Origin: an uncultured Chitinophagaceae bacterium
Lineage (GTDB): Bacteria; Bacteroidota; Bacteroidia; Chitinophagales; Chitinophagaceae
DNA: 64,000 nt
NCBI GenBank assembly: GCA_934502905.1
Contig: CAKSVK010000003.1
Location: 1 to 64,000, forward strand
Direction of reading: 5' to 3'
Position numbers and translations under genes: made by a program. The notes below the pieces were generated by a model that worked only from the letters and a program-made list of their open reading frames with translations, ran no database searches and had not been told where the DNA came from. Below are positions 8,728 through 16,857 of this stretch, in pieces; position 1 is the stretch's first letter, and each line of letters starts with the position of its first letter.

Positions 8728-9507
8728 GTGGCTTTAAGAACTGTACATGTTGTTAAATATATTACCCCGTTAAGGGAGGGCGGTTCCCTGCCCGCCATTG
8801 TAGAAGCGGATGATGATTTTTTGTATGCACTTAAATTCAGGGGTGCAGGGCAGGGTGTGAAAGCACTGGTGGCGGATGTTATAGGTGCTGAGACGGCAAG
8901 AGTCCTGGGCTTTAAGGTGCCGGAGCTGGTATATGCCCTGGTGGATGAGGCTTTCGGCAGAACTGAACCGGATGAGGAGATCCAGGATTTACTGAAAGCA
9001 AGTACCGGCTTGAACCTTGGCGTCCATTACCTGTCCGGTGCTATCAATTACGATCCTGTAGTGGACCCGCTGGACCCGTTGCTGGCGAGTAAAATTGTGT
9101 GGATGGATTGCCTGCTGATGAATGTGGACCGCACGGCACGTAATACCAACATGCTGGTGTGGCATAAAGAGCTTTGGCTGATAGATCATGGCGCTGCCTT
9201 ATATTTTCATCACAACTGGCCATCGTGGCAGGAAGCGGCGTTAAAACCCTTTGCACAGGTCAAAGACCATGTGCTGCTGCCACAGGCTACCCGTTTGGAT
9301 GAGGCAGATGCGCTGCTAAAGCCCTTGCTCACAACCGAACGGCTGCAAGCTATCACCGCACTCGTTCCGGACGACTGGTTGCCCGGCAACGCGTCCGAAG
9401 GATCGCCGGACGAGCAACGGGCGGTATACGCAAAATTCCTGGCGAACAGGGTACATCATTCTTCCATTTTTGTAAATGAGGCCAAGCATGCAGCAACACT
9501 TATTTGA
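8728..9507 (+). CDS. Minimal HipA-like kinase (HipA_2 type)
   Basis: This 259-residue protein starts at GTG 8728. It keeps the kinase core of HipA without the usual N-terminal domain: an ATP-binding lysine in FLYALKFRGAGQG (Lys36), a catalytic loop MNVDRTARNTN (Asp134, Asn139 or Asn141) and a metal-binding Asp in LIDHGAAL (Asp153). HipA kinases phosphorylate proteins such as glutamyl-tRNA synthetase and arrest growth; the target of this short group is not known to me. The gene overlaps the following DUF3037 gene, and that pairing recurs in many bacteria, so the two products probably act together. No HipB-like DNA-binding antitoxin is encoded nearby. Confidence 0.85.
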   Translation: MALRTVHVVKYITPLREGGSLPAIVEADDDFLYALKFRGAGQGVKALVADVIGAETARVLGFKVPELVYALVDEAFGRTEPDEEIQDLLKASTGLNLGVHYLSGAINYDPVVDPLDPLLASKIVWMDCLLMNVDRTARNTNMLVWHKELWLIDHGAALYFHHNWPSWQEAALKPFAQVKDHVLLPQATRLDEADALLKPLLTTERLQAITALVPDDWLPGNASEGSPDEQRAVYAKFLANRVHHSSIFVNEAKHAATLI

Positions 9508-9868
9508 ATATGCAGTGGTGCGTATCGTGCCCAAAGTGCAAAGGGAGGAGTTTATCAACACGGGCATCATCCTGTATTGCAAAAAGCAAAAGTATCTTAA
9601 AACAAAATTTACCCTGAATGAGGAACGGGTCATCTGTTTTTGTGATCAGACAGACCTGGAGGAAGTGCGGAAGCACTTATCGTCTTTTGAGAGGATAGCT
9701 GACGGCGCTGCCGACGGAGGCCCCATTGCTCAACTGGATATTGCCTCCCGCTTTCGCTGGCTGACGGCTGTAAGAAGTACAATTATCCAGTCTTCGAAAG
9801 TACACGTGGGCTTCTCTGAAAACCTGGATGAAACGCTGAACCGCTTGCACGAACAAATGGTGCTGTAG
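9488..9868 (+). CDS. DUF3037 family protein, partner of the HipA-like kinase
   Basis: The product is 126 residues. I prefer the ATG at 9488 over 9476 because GAGG lies 5-8 bases before it; this start sits inside the end of the kinase gene (20-bp overlap), implying translational coupling. The start YAVVRIVPKVQREEFINTGIILYC and the later DIASRFRWLTAVRSTIIQSSKVHVG region are characteristic of DUF3037, whose biochemical role is unknown. The Arg-rich RFRWLTAVR segment is the most conserved-looking part. It could be a regulator or neutraliser of the kinase, but nothing in the sequence proves that. Confidence 0.82.
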   Translation: MQQHLFEYAVVRIVPKVQREEFINTGIILYCKKQKYLKTKFTLNEERVICFCDQTDLEEVRKHLSSFERIADGAADGGPIAQLDIASRFRWLTAVRSTIIQSSKVHVGFSENLDETLNRLHEQMVL

Positions 9869-9879
9869 GTAAAATAAAA

Positions 9880-9909
9880 TTATACCGGCATTTTTTGCTG
9901 CCGGTATAA
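9880..9909. terminator. Hairpin terminator between DUF3037 gene and convergent small gene
   Basis: An 11-bp perfect stem (5' arm 9880-9890, 3' arm 9899-9909) encloses an 8-base T-rich loop. It sits 12 bp after the DUF3037 stop and 25 bp from the convergent gene's stop. AT-rich flanks fit a bidirectional terminator, although the U-tract is weak. Confidence 0.65.
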
Positions 9910-9933
9910 CTATAACAATAGAAGTGTATAAAA

Positions 9934-10182
9934 TTAATTTTTGTTGAACAGGAATGAAAAGGGCTTCAGTTCATCCTGGTGCATTACAGATACCAGCGTT
10001 TTCTGATCTCTGTACACCCTGAATTTCTCCAGATCAAATAGTTCATTGGCGGTACAAAAACTATCAACAGACTCGGCGATGTACAGGATGTCATTCAGTT
10101 GCTCTACTTCCTGTTCTATAGCTTTGTCGCTCATAGATTCGTCTTTTAACAACACAAGCAGGTCGCGATTTGAAGTTTTCAT
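9934..10182 (-). CDS. Small hypothetical protein, 82 residues
   Basis: I do not recognise the family. The protein is acidic and helical in the middle (ESMSDKAIEQEVEQLNDILYIAESVDSF), has no signal or membrane segment, and ends FSFLFNKN. The ATG at 10182 is clear. A tiny lipoprotein gene lies 49 bp upstream on the same strand, so the two may be co-transcribed. The downstream hairpin at 9880-9909 would terminate it. Coding status is supported by length, composition and clean boundaries but not by homology. Confidence 0.6.
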   Translation of the reverse strand: MKTSNRDLLVLLKDESMSDKAIEQEVEQLNDILYIAESVDSFCTANELFDLEKFRVYRDQKTLVSVMHQDELKPFSFLFNKN

Positions 10183-10231
10183 TTTATATAGGATTTTAAA
10201 AGTTGTTCTGCTCAGGTGGCCTTATCAGCTA

Positions 10232-10363
10232 TCAGTATCCGACCATTCCCTTTTTACTGGGGCATCCGCACTCCTTCTGATTTCCTCTTAAAACGGAACA
10301 ACCGCTGAAAGTTGTGATCAGAAGCCCCAACAACATCAATACTGTAAAACCTCTTTTTCTCAT
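10232..10363 (-). CDS. Tiny lipoprotein, 43 residues
   Basis: Starting at the ATG at 10363, the frame encodes a 43-residue protein with a basic start (MRKRG), a hydrophobic stretch and a lipobox-like FSGCS (Cys22), leaving a mature peptide of about 22 residues that contains a CGCPSKKG motif and ends at Gly-Tyr. Very small lipoproteins with a C-terminal CxCP(x)nG motif are common in Bacteroidota; their function is unknown to me. It lies 49 bp upstream of the 82-residue gene on the same strand. Confidence 0.65.
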   Translation of the reverse strand: MRKRGFTVLMLLGLLITTFSGCSVLRGNQKECGCPSKKGMVGY

Positions 10364-10444
10364 AGTCCGTAAATTTAAACTAAAATAATATTATTTTATT
10401 GCATTAGCTTACATTGTTTTTAAATATTAACTCATATCATTGAA

Positions 10445-11548
10445 TTGCGTTCTGCAGGCTCTGAAACAATCAATATCCTGGTAGCACCCCTGGATTGGGG
10501 AATGGGTCACGTTACCCGATGTATACCCATTATAGATCAGTTGCTTACATATAACTGCAGGATATGGCTGGCAGGGGATGGAACAGGCTTCCGCGTGCTG
10601 CAAAAAGAGTTTCCCCAGCTACCCGTTTTTTCACTAAAAGGGTACAGGGTTTTTTACCAAAAAGCAAAGAAAAATTTCAGCGTAAATATCCTCAGTCAAC
10701 TGCCCCGGTTGATGCGAACCGTTCGTTACGAACGAAAGTGGCTGGAGCAATTTATAGAAACGCATACCATAGACATCGTCATAAGCGATAACCGGTTTGG
10801 ACTCTATAGCTCAAAGGCCTATACCGTCTTTATTACCCACCAGCTCTCCATTAAAACGGGACTGGGTACGTGGGCTGATCATCTCGCACGCCGGATCAAT
10901 TATTATTTTATCAAAAAATTCAATGAATGCTGGATACCGGATTACCAGGGAGAAAATAACCTCGCAGGAGAATTGTCCCACCCACCCGTACTTCCCCTCA
11001 ACACAAGGTATATAGGTACCTTGTCCCGCTTTAAGAAACAAGACCTTCCCCAACAATACGATCTGCTGGTGATCCTTTCCGGGCCGGAACCCGCCAGGAC
11101 GGAATTTGAGAACAGGCTGTTAAAAGAGTTGGCTGATTTTAAAGGAACCGTATTATTCGTGAGGGGCACTGACAGCCCGCTCTCCCATGAGATGCATCAC
11201 GCATCCATCGTCAACCTGATGACGTCAGCCTCATTAAACGAAGCATTGAACGCATCTGAATGGGTAATATGCCGGAGCGGCTATACTTCTGTAATGGACC
11301 TGGTGAAGCTGCAGAAAAAAGCGATACTGGTGCCTACACCCGGGCAGCCGGAGCAGAAATACCTTGCACAGGTATTACAACGTAAAGGCATTTTCTATTG
11401 TATCCCGGAAAAGGATTTTTTATTGGCGCCTGTGTTGAAGCAGGCGGCTGTATTTCCTTACCACTTCAATCGGCTTGCAGGCTGCGCCTCTTATGAGGAA
11501 CACATAAAAGAACTACTGGAAAAGGTACGCAAGCGGTTACAGAAATGA
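10445..11548 (+). CDS. MurG-like glycosyltransferase (GT28-type C-terminal domain)
   Basis: About 367 residues. The start is probably TTG at 10445, since an in-frame stop lies at 10421 and no ATG follows until inside the conserved domain. The N-terminal domain has ILVAPLDWGMGHVTRCIPII, a glycine loop like MurG and UDP-sugar transferases. The C-terminal domain has LLVILSGPEPARTEFENRLL, NEALNASEWVICRSGYTSVMDLVKLQKKAILVPTPGQPEQKYLA, the nucleotide-sugar binding region of GT28. It is a common Bacteroidota cytoplasmic enzyme, distinct from true MurG; the acceptor is unknown. It converges with kdsB with a 12-bp overlap of coding ends. Confidence 0.83.
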   Translation: MRSAGSETINILVAPLDWGMGHVTRCIPIIDQLLTYNCRIWLAGDGTGFRVLQKEFPQLPVFSLKGYRVFYQKAKKNFSVNILSQLPRLMRTVRYERKWLEQFIETHTIDIVISDNRFGLYSSKAYTVFITHQLSIKTGLGTWADHLARRINYYFIKKFNECWIPDYQGENNLAGELSHPPVLPLNTRYIGTLSRFKKQDLPQQYDLLVILSGPEPARTEFENRLLKELADFKGTVLFVRGTDSPLSHEMHHASIVNLMTSASLNEALNASEWVICRSGYTSVMDLVKLQKKAILVPTPGQPEQKYLAQVLQRKGIFYCIPEKDFLLAPVLKQAAVFPYHFNRLAGCASYEEHIKELLEKVRKRLQK

Positions 11549-12253
11549 TGCAGCCCTTTTCAGGTCTTCCGGCGTATCGATACCCACCCCTTCAAAATCT
11601 ACCACCGTCATTTTTAAAGGAATGCCATGTTCTAAAAAACGAAGACATTCTATTTTTTCAGCGTCCTCGAGCGGAGTGAGCGGCCATTTTGTAAACTGCA
11701 ACAATCCTTTTTTCGTAAAGCCGTAAATACCTACATGCTCATAATGCGTAATGGCAGCATCGTTGTTTCGCGGATAAGGGATAACGCTTCTGCTGAACAG
11801 CAGGGAATTCATGTTGTTATCCACCACCACTTTTACAATATTGGGATTTTCAACCTGCTGTTGCTCTTTTATTGCCCGCATCATAGACCCCACCTGCACA
11901 GCGCTATCTTCAAAAAGCTGGATAAGCTGTTGCAACGGCTTCTTTTGCACAAACGGCGTATCTCCCTGCACGTTGATGATCACATCGAGATCCATATCTT
12001 CTATCGCTTCCGCGATCCTGTCGCTCCCGCTCTCATGTTCCCGTACACTCATTTTCGCCATGCCGCCGTTGCCTGTTATTTCGTTGTAAATAACATCGCT
12101 GTCTGTTACCACCCAAACCTCATCAAACAGGCCGGTAGCGACCGTATTGTCGTAAGTATGACGAATGATCGTCTTTTCACCAAGGAGCTTCATCAGCTTA
12201 CCCGGAAACCGGGAAGCAGCATACCGCGCGGGGATCATGGCAACAATTTTCAT
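11537..12253 (-). CDS. kdsB: 3-deoxy-manno-octulosonate cytidylyltransferase
   Basis: The enzyme makes CMP-Kdo from CTP and Kdo for lipopolysaccharide inner core assembly in the cytoplasm. The N-terminus KIVAMIPARYAASRFPGKLM is the family signature, followed by VWVVTDSD, VREHESGSDRIAEA, INVQGDTPFV, and IECLRFLEHGIPLKM with VDTPEDL-like GIDTPEDLKRA near the end. I use the ATG at 12253 (238 residues), which matches the usual family start; the TTG 15 bases upstream adds five unlikely residues. Its 3' end overlaps the convergent glycosyltransferase by 12 bp. Confidence 0.95.
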   Translation of the reverse strand: MKIVAMIPARYAASRFPGKLMKLLGEKTIIRHTYDNTVATGLFDEVWVVTDSDVIYNEITGNGGMAKMSVREHESGSDRIAEAIEDMDLDVIINVQGDTPFVQKKPLQQLIQLFEDSAVQVGSMMRAIKEQQQVENPNIVKVVVDNNMNSLLFSRSVIPYPRNNDAAITHYEHVGIYGFTKKGLLQFTKWPLTPLEDAEKIECLRFLEHGIPLKMTVVDFEGVGIDTPEDLKRAASFL

Positions 12254-12283
12254 GGTATTTTTTTTCAAAGATAGGCAGATGAA

Positions 12284-13102
12284 TCAATAATCCGTTTTGA
12301 CAGACTTGTCAAAAGGAAGTTTAAATTGATAGCCGATATCTTCATCGTCCTTATCATCCAGCACATCCAGCCCATACTTCAACTTATCCAGGTCTTCGTA
12401 AGCGAAGGTCCCGAAGATCCTGTCCCACAAAGAAAATATATTTGAAAAATTTTTATCCGTAAGCGGTCTTTCGAAGTGGTGATGCACCTTATGCATATTG
12501 GGTGAAACAAAGATCCAGCTAATAGGCTTATCGAGCCACAACGGCACCCGTATATTGGCGTGATTAAAGTGGGTGAACAAACCGGCAGCGCTCCTGTATA
12601 TGAAATAATAAGCAATAGGAATACCCAATACCAGTATGCCTATAATGGTGGTGAACTCCCGGAAAAGCCATTCGCCGGGGTGGTGCCGGGTGCCGGTGGT
12701 CACATCCACTTTTGTATCGCTGTGGTGCACCATATGGAAGCGCCACATAAACTTTACCTTATGCATCAGGTAGTGCGGTGCATACTGCGCAAAAAAGTCC
12801 AGCATAAAAAGCGACAGTGTCAAAGATGCCCATGTGGGTAAATTCAACCAGTTCAGCACCCCCCAGTGATGCACCTGCGTCCACTCACAGATCTTTATGG
12901 TGGTGTACCCGAAAATAACATTCAGGATAAGCGTACAAAGGAGGAATACCAGGTTTACACCCGCATGTTTGTAACGTTTGAAGGAAAAGCGGAAAAGTGG
13001 GTAATATCCTTCCAGCAGCCAGAAAAATATCATACCTCCCATCAGGATCAGCACACGATCGGTACTGGATATATGTTCCCAATATTGCAAGAAGCTTTCC
13101 AT
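12284..13102 (-). CDS. Sterol desaturase / fatty acid hydroxylase family membrane protein
   Basis: The 272-residue integral membrane protein has the di-iron histidine boxes of the fatty-acid hydroxylase superfamily: HYLMH, HMVHHSD, HHPGEW and HKVHHH, spread over residues about 110-215, with four or so hydrophobic segments (for example LNLVFLLCTLILNVIFGY-like and TIIGILVLGIPIAYYFI). Members hydroxylate or desaturate lipids using O2 at the membrane. The substrate here is unknown. It lies 31 bp upstream of kdsB on the same strand, so the two may share a transcript. Confidence 0.9.
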   Translation of the reverse strand: MESFLQYWEHISSTDRVLILMGGMIFFWLLEGYYPLFRFSFKRYKHAGVNLVFLLCTLILNVIFGYTTIKICEWTQVHHWGVLNWLNLPTWASLTLSLFMLDFFAQYAPHYLMHKVKFMWRFHMVHHSDTKVDVTTGTRHHPGEWLFREFTTIIGILVLGIPIAYYFIYRSAAGLFTHFNHANIRVPLWLDKPISWIFVSPNMHKVHHHFERPLTDKNFSNIFSLWDRIFGTFAYEDLDKLKYGLDVLDDKDDEDIGYQFKLPFDKSVKTDY

Positions 13103-13153
13103 AGAAGGTAAAAGTTACAAAGTTTTTTCGGAGTGGTAGCGGGAAATACGGAA

Positions 13154-13555
13154 CTATTCTGTTAAATCATCGAAATCATTGCCGCAATGAAAACAATGAT
13201 AGGTTTTCCTGATGCTAACGCTGTACCCGGAAAAAAGATATGAAATAACATTACTGATCCAGTTACCGGATTTGGACGGGTTGCTGATGTATTCTACTTC
13301 GGTTGATCCGCAAGCAGAACAAATAAGAAGCGCTCTCCGCTCTTCATCAAACTGATCCAACAGCTTGCGGGCCTCCTCCGCCTGGTCTTCGGGCACTTCC
13401 AGCTTGATGCCACCCAGTGCGTTCGTGAGTATCGGATCAACGGTAATGGTAAATTCATCCCGCAGGAAACAGGTAATACCCTCTTCCTGCAGCTTGCCCA
13501 GCAGGATATTTGCCTCTATATAGAGGTCAAAACTCCTTACAGGCACCAGGTTCAT
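13154..13555 (-). CDS. DUF2007-type protein with C-terminal zinc ribbon
   Basis: This is a 133-residue cytoplasmic protein. Residues about 1-70 (LVPVRSFDLYIEANILLGKLQEEGI, LEVPEDQAEEARKLLDQ) match the DUF2007 'putative signal transducing' domain. The C-terminal half has two Cys pairs, ICSACG and CFHCG, forming a probable zinc ribbon split by a hydrophobic loop (ISNVISYLFSGYSV). It lies just 14 bp downstream of dnaN on the same strand, so it is probably co-transcribed. Function unknown. Confidence 0.75.
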   Translation of the reverse strand: MNLVPVRSFDLYIEANILLGKLQEEGITCFLRDEFTITVDPILTNALGGIKLEVPEDQAEEARKLLDQFDEERRALLICSACGSTEVEYISNPSKSGNWISNVISYLFSGYSVSIRKTYHCFHCGNDFDDLTE

Positions 13556-13568
13556 AATACGGGATTTA

Positions 13569-14684
13569 TTACTGGTTCAGCATCAGCGGCATTGCCAGCA
13601 TCAGCAGCTCTTCATTCTCCTCTTTTTCAACGGGCAACAATATGCCGGCTTTGGAAGGAGTAGACAGCTCAAGGATCACTTCGGGACTGGAAGTAGCCCC
13701 AAGCAGCTCTACCAGGAATTTGGCATTGAAAGCGATCTGGATATCTTCTCCTTCATAGGAGCAGTTCATCCTTTCATTACCCTCAAAACTGAAATCCACA
13801 TCCTGTGCGGCCAATTGCAGCTCAGCCCCGCTGATGGTGAGGGCTACCTGGTTGGTACTTTTATTGCTGAATACGCTTACCCTTTTCAGCGCGTTTTGGA
13901 AATCCTGCCTGTTAACGGTCATCTTATATGGATTCTCTGCAGGAATTACCACCTTATAATCTGGAAAACGGGCATCTATCAGGCGGCAAACCAGTTCTGT
14001 CTTCCCATGATCCACAAACAGGTGGTTATTGTTATAAGAGATCTTCAATTCGTCATTGTTATCCGGTAATGCGCTTTTAAGCAGGTTCAGCGGCTTTCTG
14101 GGCACGATAAAAGAGTGCTTTTCCGGGCAGCTTACATCTGTCTTACGGTAGCGCACCAGGCGGTGTGCATCTGTTGCCACGAACGTGATGGATTTTTTAT
14201 CCAGCTCAAAATAAACACCTGTCATAGCGGGGCGCAGGTCGTCATTGCTTACCGCGAACAGGGTCTTATTGATGGCGGTCACCAGCGTGGAAGAGGTCAT
14301 CGTAAACTGGCTGGCATCCTTTGTTTCCGGCTCTTTCGGGAAGTTATCAGGATTTTCACCCATCACCTTGTACTTGCCGTTGTCGCTGGTTATTTCAATA
14401 CCAAAGTTTTTCTCAATCGTAAATGTCAGCGGCTGATCCGGCAGATTTTTCAGGGAGTCGATCAATATTTTGGCCGGGATACAGATCTTGCCGCTCTCGC
14501 GGGATTCTATATCCATATGAATCTTCATGACCGTTTCCAGATCCGTGGCCACCACCGTCAACCGGTTCTTGTCAATTTCGAACAAAAAATCTTCTAATAT
14601 AGGCAATACCGTATTGGCGCTAACAATCCCGCTGATGTGCTGCAGTTGTTTCAATAAAGCCGAGGACGAAACGATGAACTTCAT
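13569..14684 (-). CDS. dnaN: DNA polymerase III beta subunit (sliding clamp)
   Basis: The 371-residue protein forms the ring that tethers replicative polymerase to DNA. It starts MKFIVSSSALLKQLQHISGIV at the ATG at 14684; a longer frame to 14711 adds nine non-conserved residues. Three repeated clamp domains are visible, with features such as LTVVATDLETVMKI, FVATDAHRLVRY, IVPRKPLNLLKSAL and a C-terminal LLMLAMPLMLNQ, equivalent to the usual MPMR(L) tail but altered. No dnaA is next to it, so this is not evidence of a replication origin. Confidence 0.96.
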   Translation of the reverse strand: MKFIVSSSALLKQLQHISGIVSANTVLPILEDFLFEIDKNRLTVVATDLETVMKIHMDIESRESGKICIPAKILIDSLKNLPDQPLTFTIEKNFGIEITSDNGKYKVMGENPDNFPKEPETKDASQFTMTSSTLVTAINKTLFAVSNDDLRPAMTGVYFELDKKSITFVATDAHRLVRYRKTDVSCPEKHSFIVPRKPLNLLKSALPDNNDELKISYNNNHLFVDHGKTELVCRLIDARFPDYKVVIPAENPYKMTVNRQDFQNALKRVSVFSNKSTNQVALTISGAELQLAAQDVDFSFEGNERMNCSYEGEDIQIAFNAKFLVELLGATSSPEVILELSTPSKAGILLPVEKEENEELLMLAMPLMLNQ

Positions 14685-14800
14685 AAAACCAAAAATAATT
14701 GAATTTGGCAAATATAGAATTATCAGTCCATTAAGCCCAAAAATTTGCCCAAACCAGGTCGGGCTGTTCTTTGGAAAATGCTGTACGATCAGGTATGAAA

Positions 14801-15277
14801 TCAGCTTTTTCTCACCTTCAGCGACCAGGTAAAGCTGAATTCCGCCACCAGTTCTCCCTTTTCACTTGTTCCGATGGCTTTAACTGTAATAGCGCTGCTG
14901 CCGTTGATCTCTATTACCTCTTCTACGGCATGCCGCAGGGCCTTGCCGTCTTTACAAATAAAGGTAGTGATACCCACCGCTTTTTTATAATACTCCGCCG
15001 ACATTTCGGTGACCAGCATGGATACAGAGGGTTTACGCTTATAAACATGTGCCATCACCAATGCCCCTGTACTCATTTCTGCTGCCATAGCCAGGCAGGC
15101 AAAATAAGTGGAGCCAAAGGGATTTCTGGAAAACCATTTATAGGGAATCGTCACCACGCACTTCTCGTCAGTGATGCTTTTTATCCGGACACCTGAGAAC
15201 AGGGCGGCAGGCAGCCGGGTGAATAAAAACCACCGGAATTTCAGCGGACTTCTCAGCATTTGGGTAAAGGCATTCAT
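14801..15277 (-). CDS. DUF4442 hot-dog fold (thioesterase-like) protein
   Basis: About 158 residues from the ATG at 15277; a TTG at 15310 gives an 11-residue extension I consider less likely. Features of the DUF4442/YiiD-C hot-dog group include VTIPYKWFSRNPFGSTYFACLAMAAEMSTGAL and SVSMLVTEMSAEYYKKA, where Asn-Pro and the small-residue helix form the acyl-thioester site of the fold. Substrate is unknown. It lies 117 bp upstream of dnaN on the same strand. Confidence 0.8.
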   Translation of the reverse strand: MNAFTQMLRSPLKFRWFLFTRLPAALFSGVRIKSITDEKCVVTIPYKWFSRNPFGSTYFACLAMAAEMSTGALVMAHVYKRKPSVSMLVTEMSAEYYKKAVGITTFICKDGKALRHAVEEVIEINGSSAITVKAIGTSEKGELVAEFSFTWSLKVRKS

Positions 15278-15491
15278 AAACTTTTCATGATAATACTCCT
15301 GAAGATACAAAAGTCATGGAATTGGATCGCTAATGATATATTTCGGATGCATGGCCTTTATTATTCCGGGTATTACTATTTTACGTAAATTCATTCCCCT
15401 GTTTCAGCACAACGATTGCACAGGCAATGTAATTGGAACAGCGTCTCCTTAAAAGTGATACAGTTATATTAAATATTTAAACGTTGCAGAT

Positions 15492-16817
15492 ATGCCAGGA
15501 AGAAGAAATTTCTTAAAAAACAGTGCCCGGTTAGCGGCAGGGGGATTATTGTTATCCTCCACAGATCTATTTGCCATTCAAAGCAGGAATGTATGGGCTT
15601 CCGATCAGATCAACATCGGGCTGATCGGCGCTAAAGGGATGGGTTGGTCTAACCTGAAAGCCGCCTTGAAAGTGCCGGGGGTAAACCTGATGGGTTTGTG
15701 CGATGTGGATAAAAATGTACTGGACGGACGGATGAAAGAGCTGGCGGATCTGAAAGTGGATGCTTCAAAAGTGAAGACTTACGGTGATTACAGGAAGATG
15801 CTGGATAACAAAGACCTGGATGCGGTGATCGTTGGCACACCGGATCATTGGCATTGCCTGCAGATGGTAGATGCCTGTAAGGCAGGAAAGCATGTATATG
15901 TTGAAAAGCCTATTGGTAATTCCATTGCAGAATGTAATGTGATGGTGGCGGCGCAAAAAAAATATAACAGGGTTGTGCAGGTGGGGCAGTGGCAACGGAG
16001 CCAGCAACATTTCAGGGATGCAATTGCGTATGTCCATTCGGGTAAGCTGGGTAATATCCGTACGGCAAAAGTGTGGTGTTACCAGGGCTGGATGAAGCCG
16101 GATATCGTGCAGCCGGATACGGCGCCACCGGCAGGAGTAGACTACGCGGGCTGGCTGGGTCCCGCACCGAAAAAACCTTTTAATGCCAGCAGGTTCCATT
16201 TCAACTTCCGGTGGTTCTGGGATTATGCCGGCGGATTGATGACGGACTGGGGTGTACACCTGTTAGACTATGCTTTGTTTGGCATGCAGGCGGATGTACC
16301 CAAAACAGTGATGGCGCTGGGCGGAAAATTCGCTTACCCCGACCTGGCACAGGAAACACCGGACACGCTTACTACTTTATACGAGTTTGATACGTTCAAC
16401 CTGGTATGGGATCATGCCATGGGTATTGATAACGGGCAATACGGGAAGGATCACGGTATTGCTTTTGTAGGCAACAACGGCACGCTGGTATTATACAGGG
16501 GGGGCTGGGAAGTGATTGAAGAGAAGAATTCAAAGAACAAGGTGTCCGTGCCCTTTACAAAGCCCTCCGAGAGCGGGTTGGATGCGCATATGGTGAATTT
16601 TACTTCCGTAATCCGTAGTGGCAAAATGGAAGATCTTACCGCCCCGATACAGGTAGGCGCAGATGTGGCCATAGTAGCGCAGATGGGCAATATCGCATTC
16701 CGCAGCGGTAAGCGGTTGGCCTGGGATAAAGCTGCAGGCAGGTTTACAGATGAAGCGGTCAACAAAGAATATTTCGCAAAACCATACCACAACGGATATA
16801 AAATACCAACAGTGTGA
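15492..16817 (+). CDS. Tat-exported Gfo/Idh/MocA family oxidoreductase
   Basis: The 441-residue protein has a strong twin-arginine signal (GRRNFLKNSARLAAGGLLL) and then a Rossmann fold (INIGLIGAKGMGWSNL), the NAD-site segment VIVGTPDHWHCLQMVDACKAGKHVYVEKP with the conserved Glu-Lys-Pro, and a C-terminal alpha/beta domain with RWFWDYAGGLMTDWGVHLLDY, whose Asp-His pair is typical of catalytic residues. Exported members retain NAD(P) tightly and oxidise or hydrolyse glycosides by a redox cycle. Together with the 1-8.7 kb island it suggests periplasmic sugar redox chemistry. Family certain, substrate unknown. Confidence 0.9.
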   Translation: MPGRRNFLKNSARLAAGGLLLSSTDLFAIQSRNVWASDQINIGLIGAKGMGWSNLKAALKVPGVNLMGLCDVDKNVLDGRMKELADLKVDASKVKTYGDYRKMLDNKDLDAVIVGTPDHWHCLQMVDACKAGKHVYVEKPIGNSIAECNVMVAAQKKYNRVVQVGQWQRSQQHFRDAIAYVHSGKLGNIRTAKVWCYQGWMKPDIVQPDTAPPAGVDYAGWLGPAPKKPFNASRFHFNFRWFWDYAGGLMTDWGVHLLDYALFGMQADVPKTVMALGGKFAYPDLAQETPDTLTTLYEFDTFNLVWDHAMGIDNGQYGKDHGIAFVGNNGTLVLYRGGWEVIEEKNSKNKVSVPFTKPSESGLDAHMVNFTSVIRSGKMEDLTAPIQVGADVAIVAQMGNIAFRSGKRLAWDKAAGRFTDEAVNKEYFAKPYHNGYKIPTV

Positions 16818-16857
16818 CAGCGGCTTGCAGAAGCGCTGTCCTTAAAAATTGAATTGC

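Noticed and set aside
13569-14684. Replication origin at dnaN
   Set aside because: No dnaA gene, DnaA-box cluster or other origin feature seen nearby.
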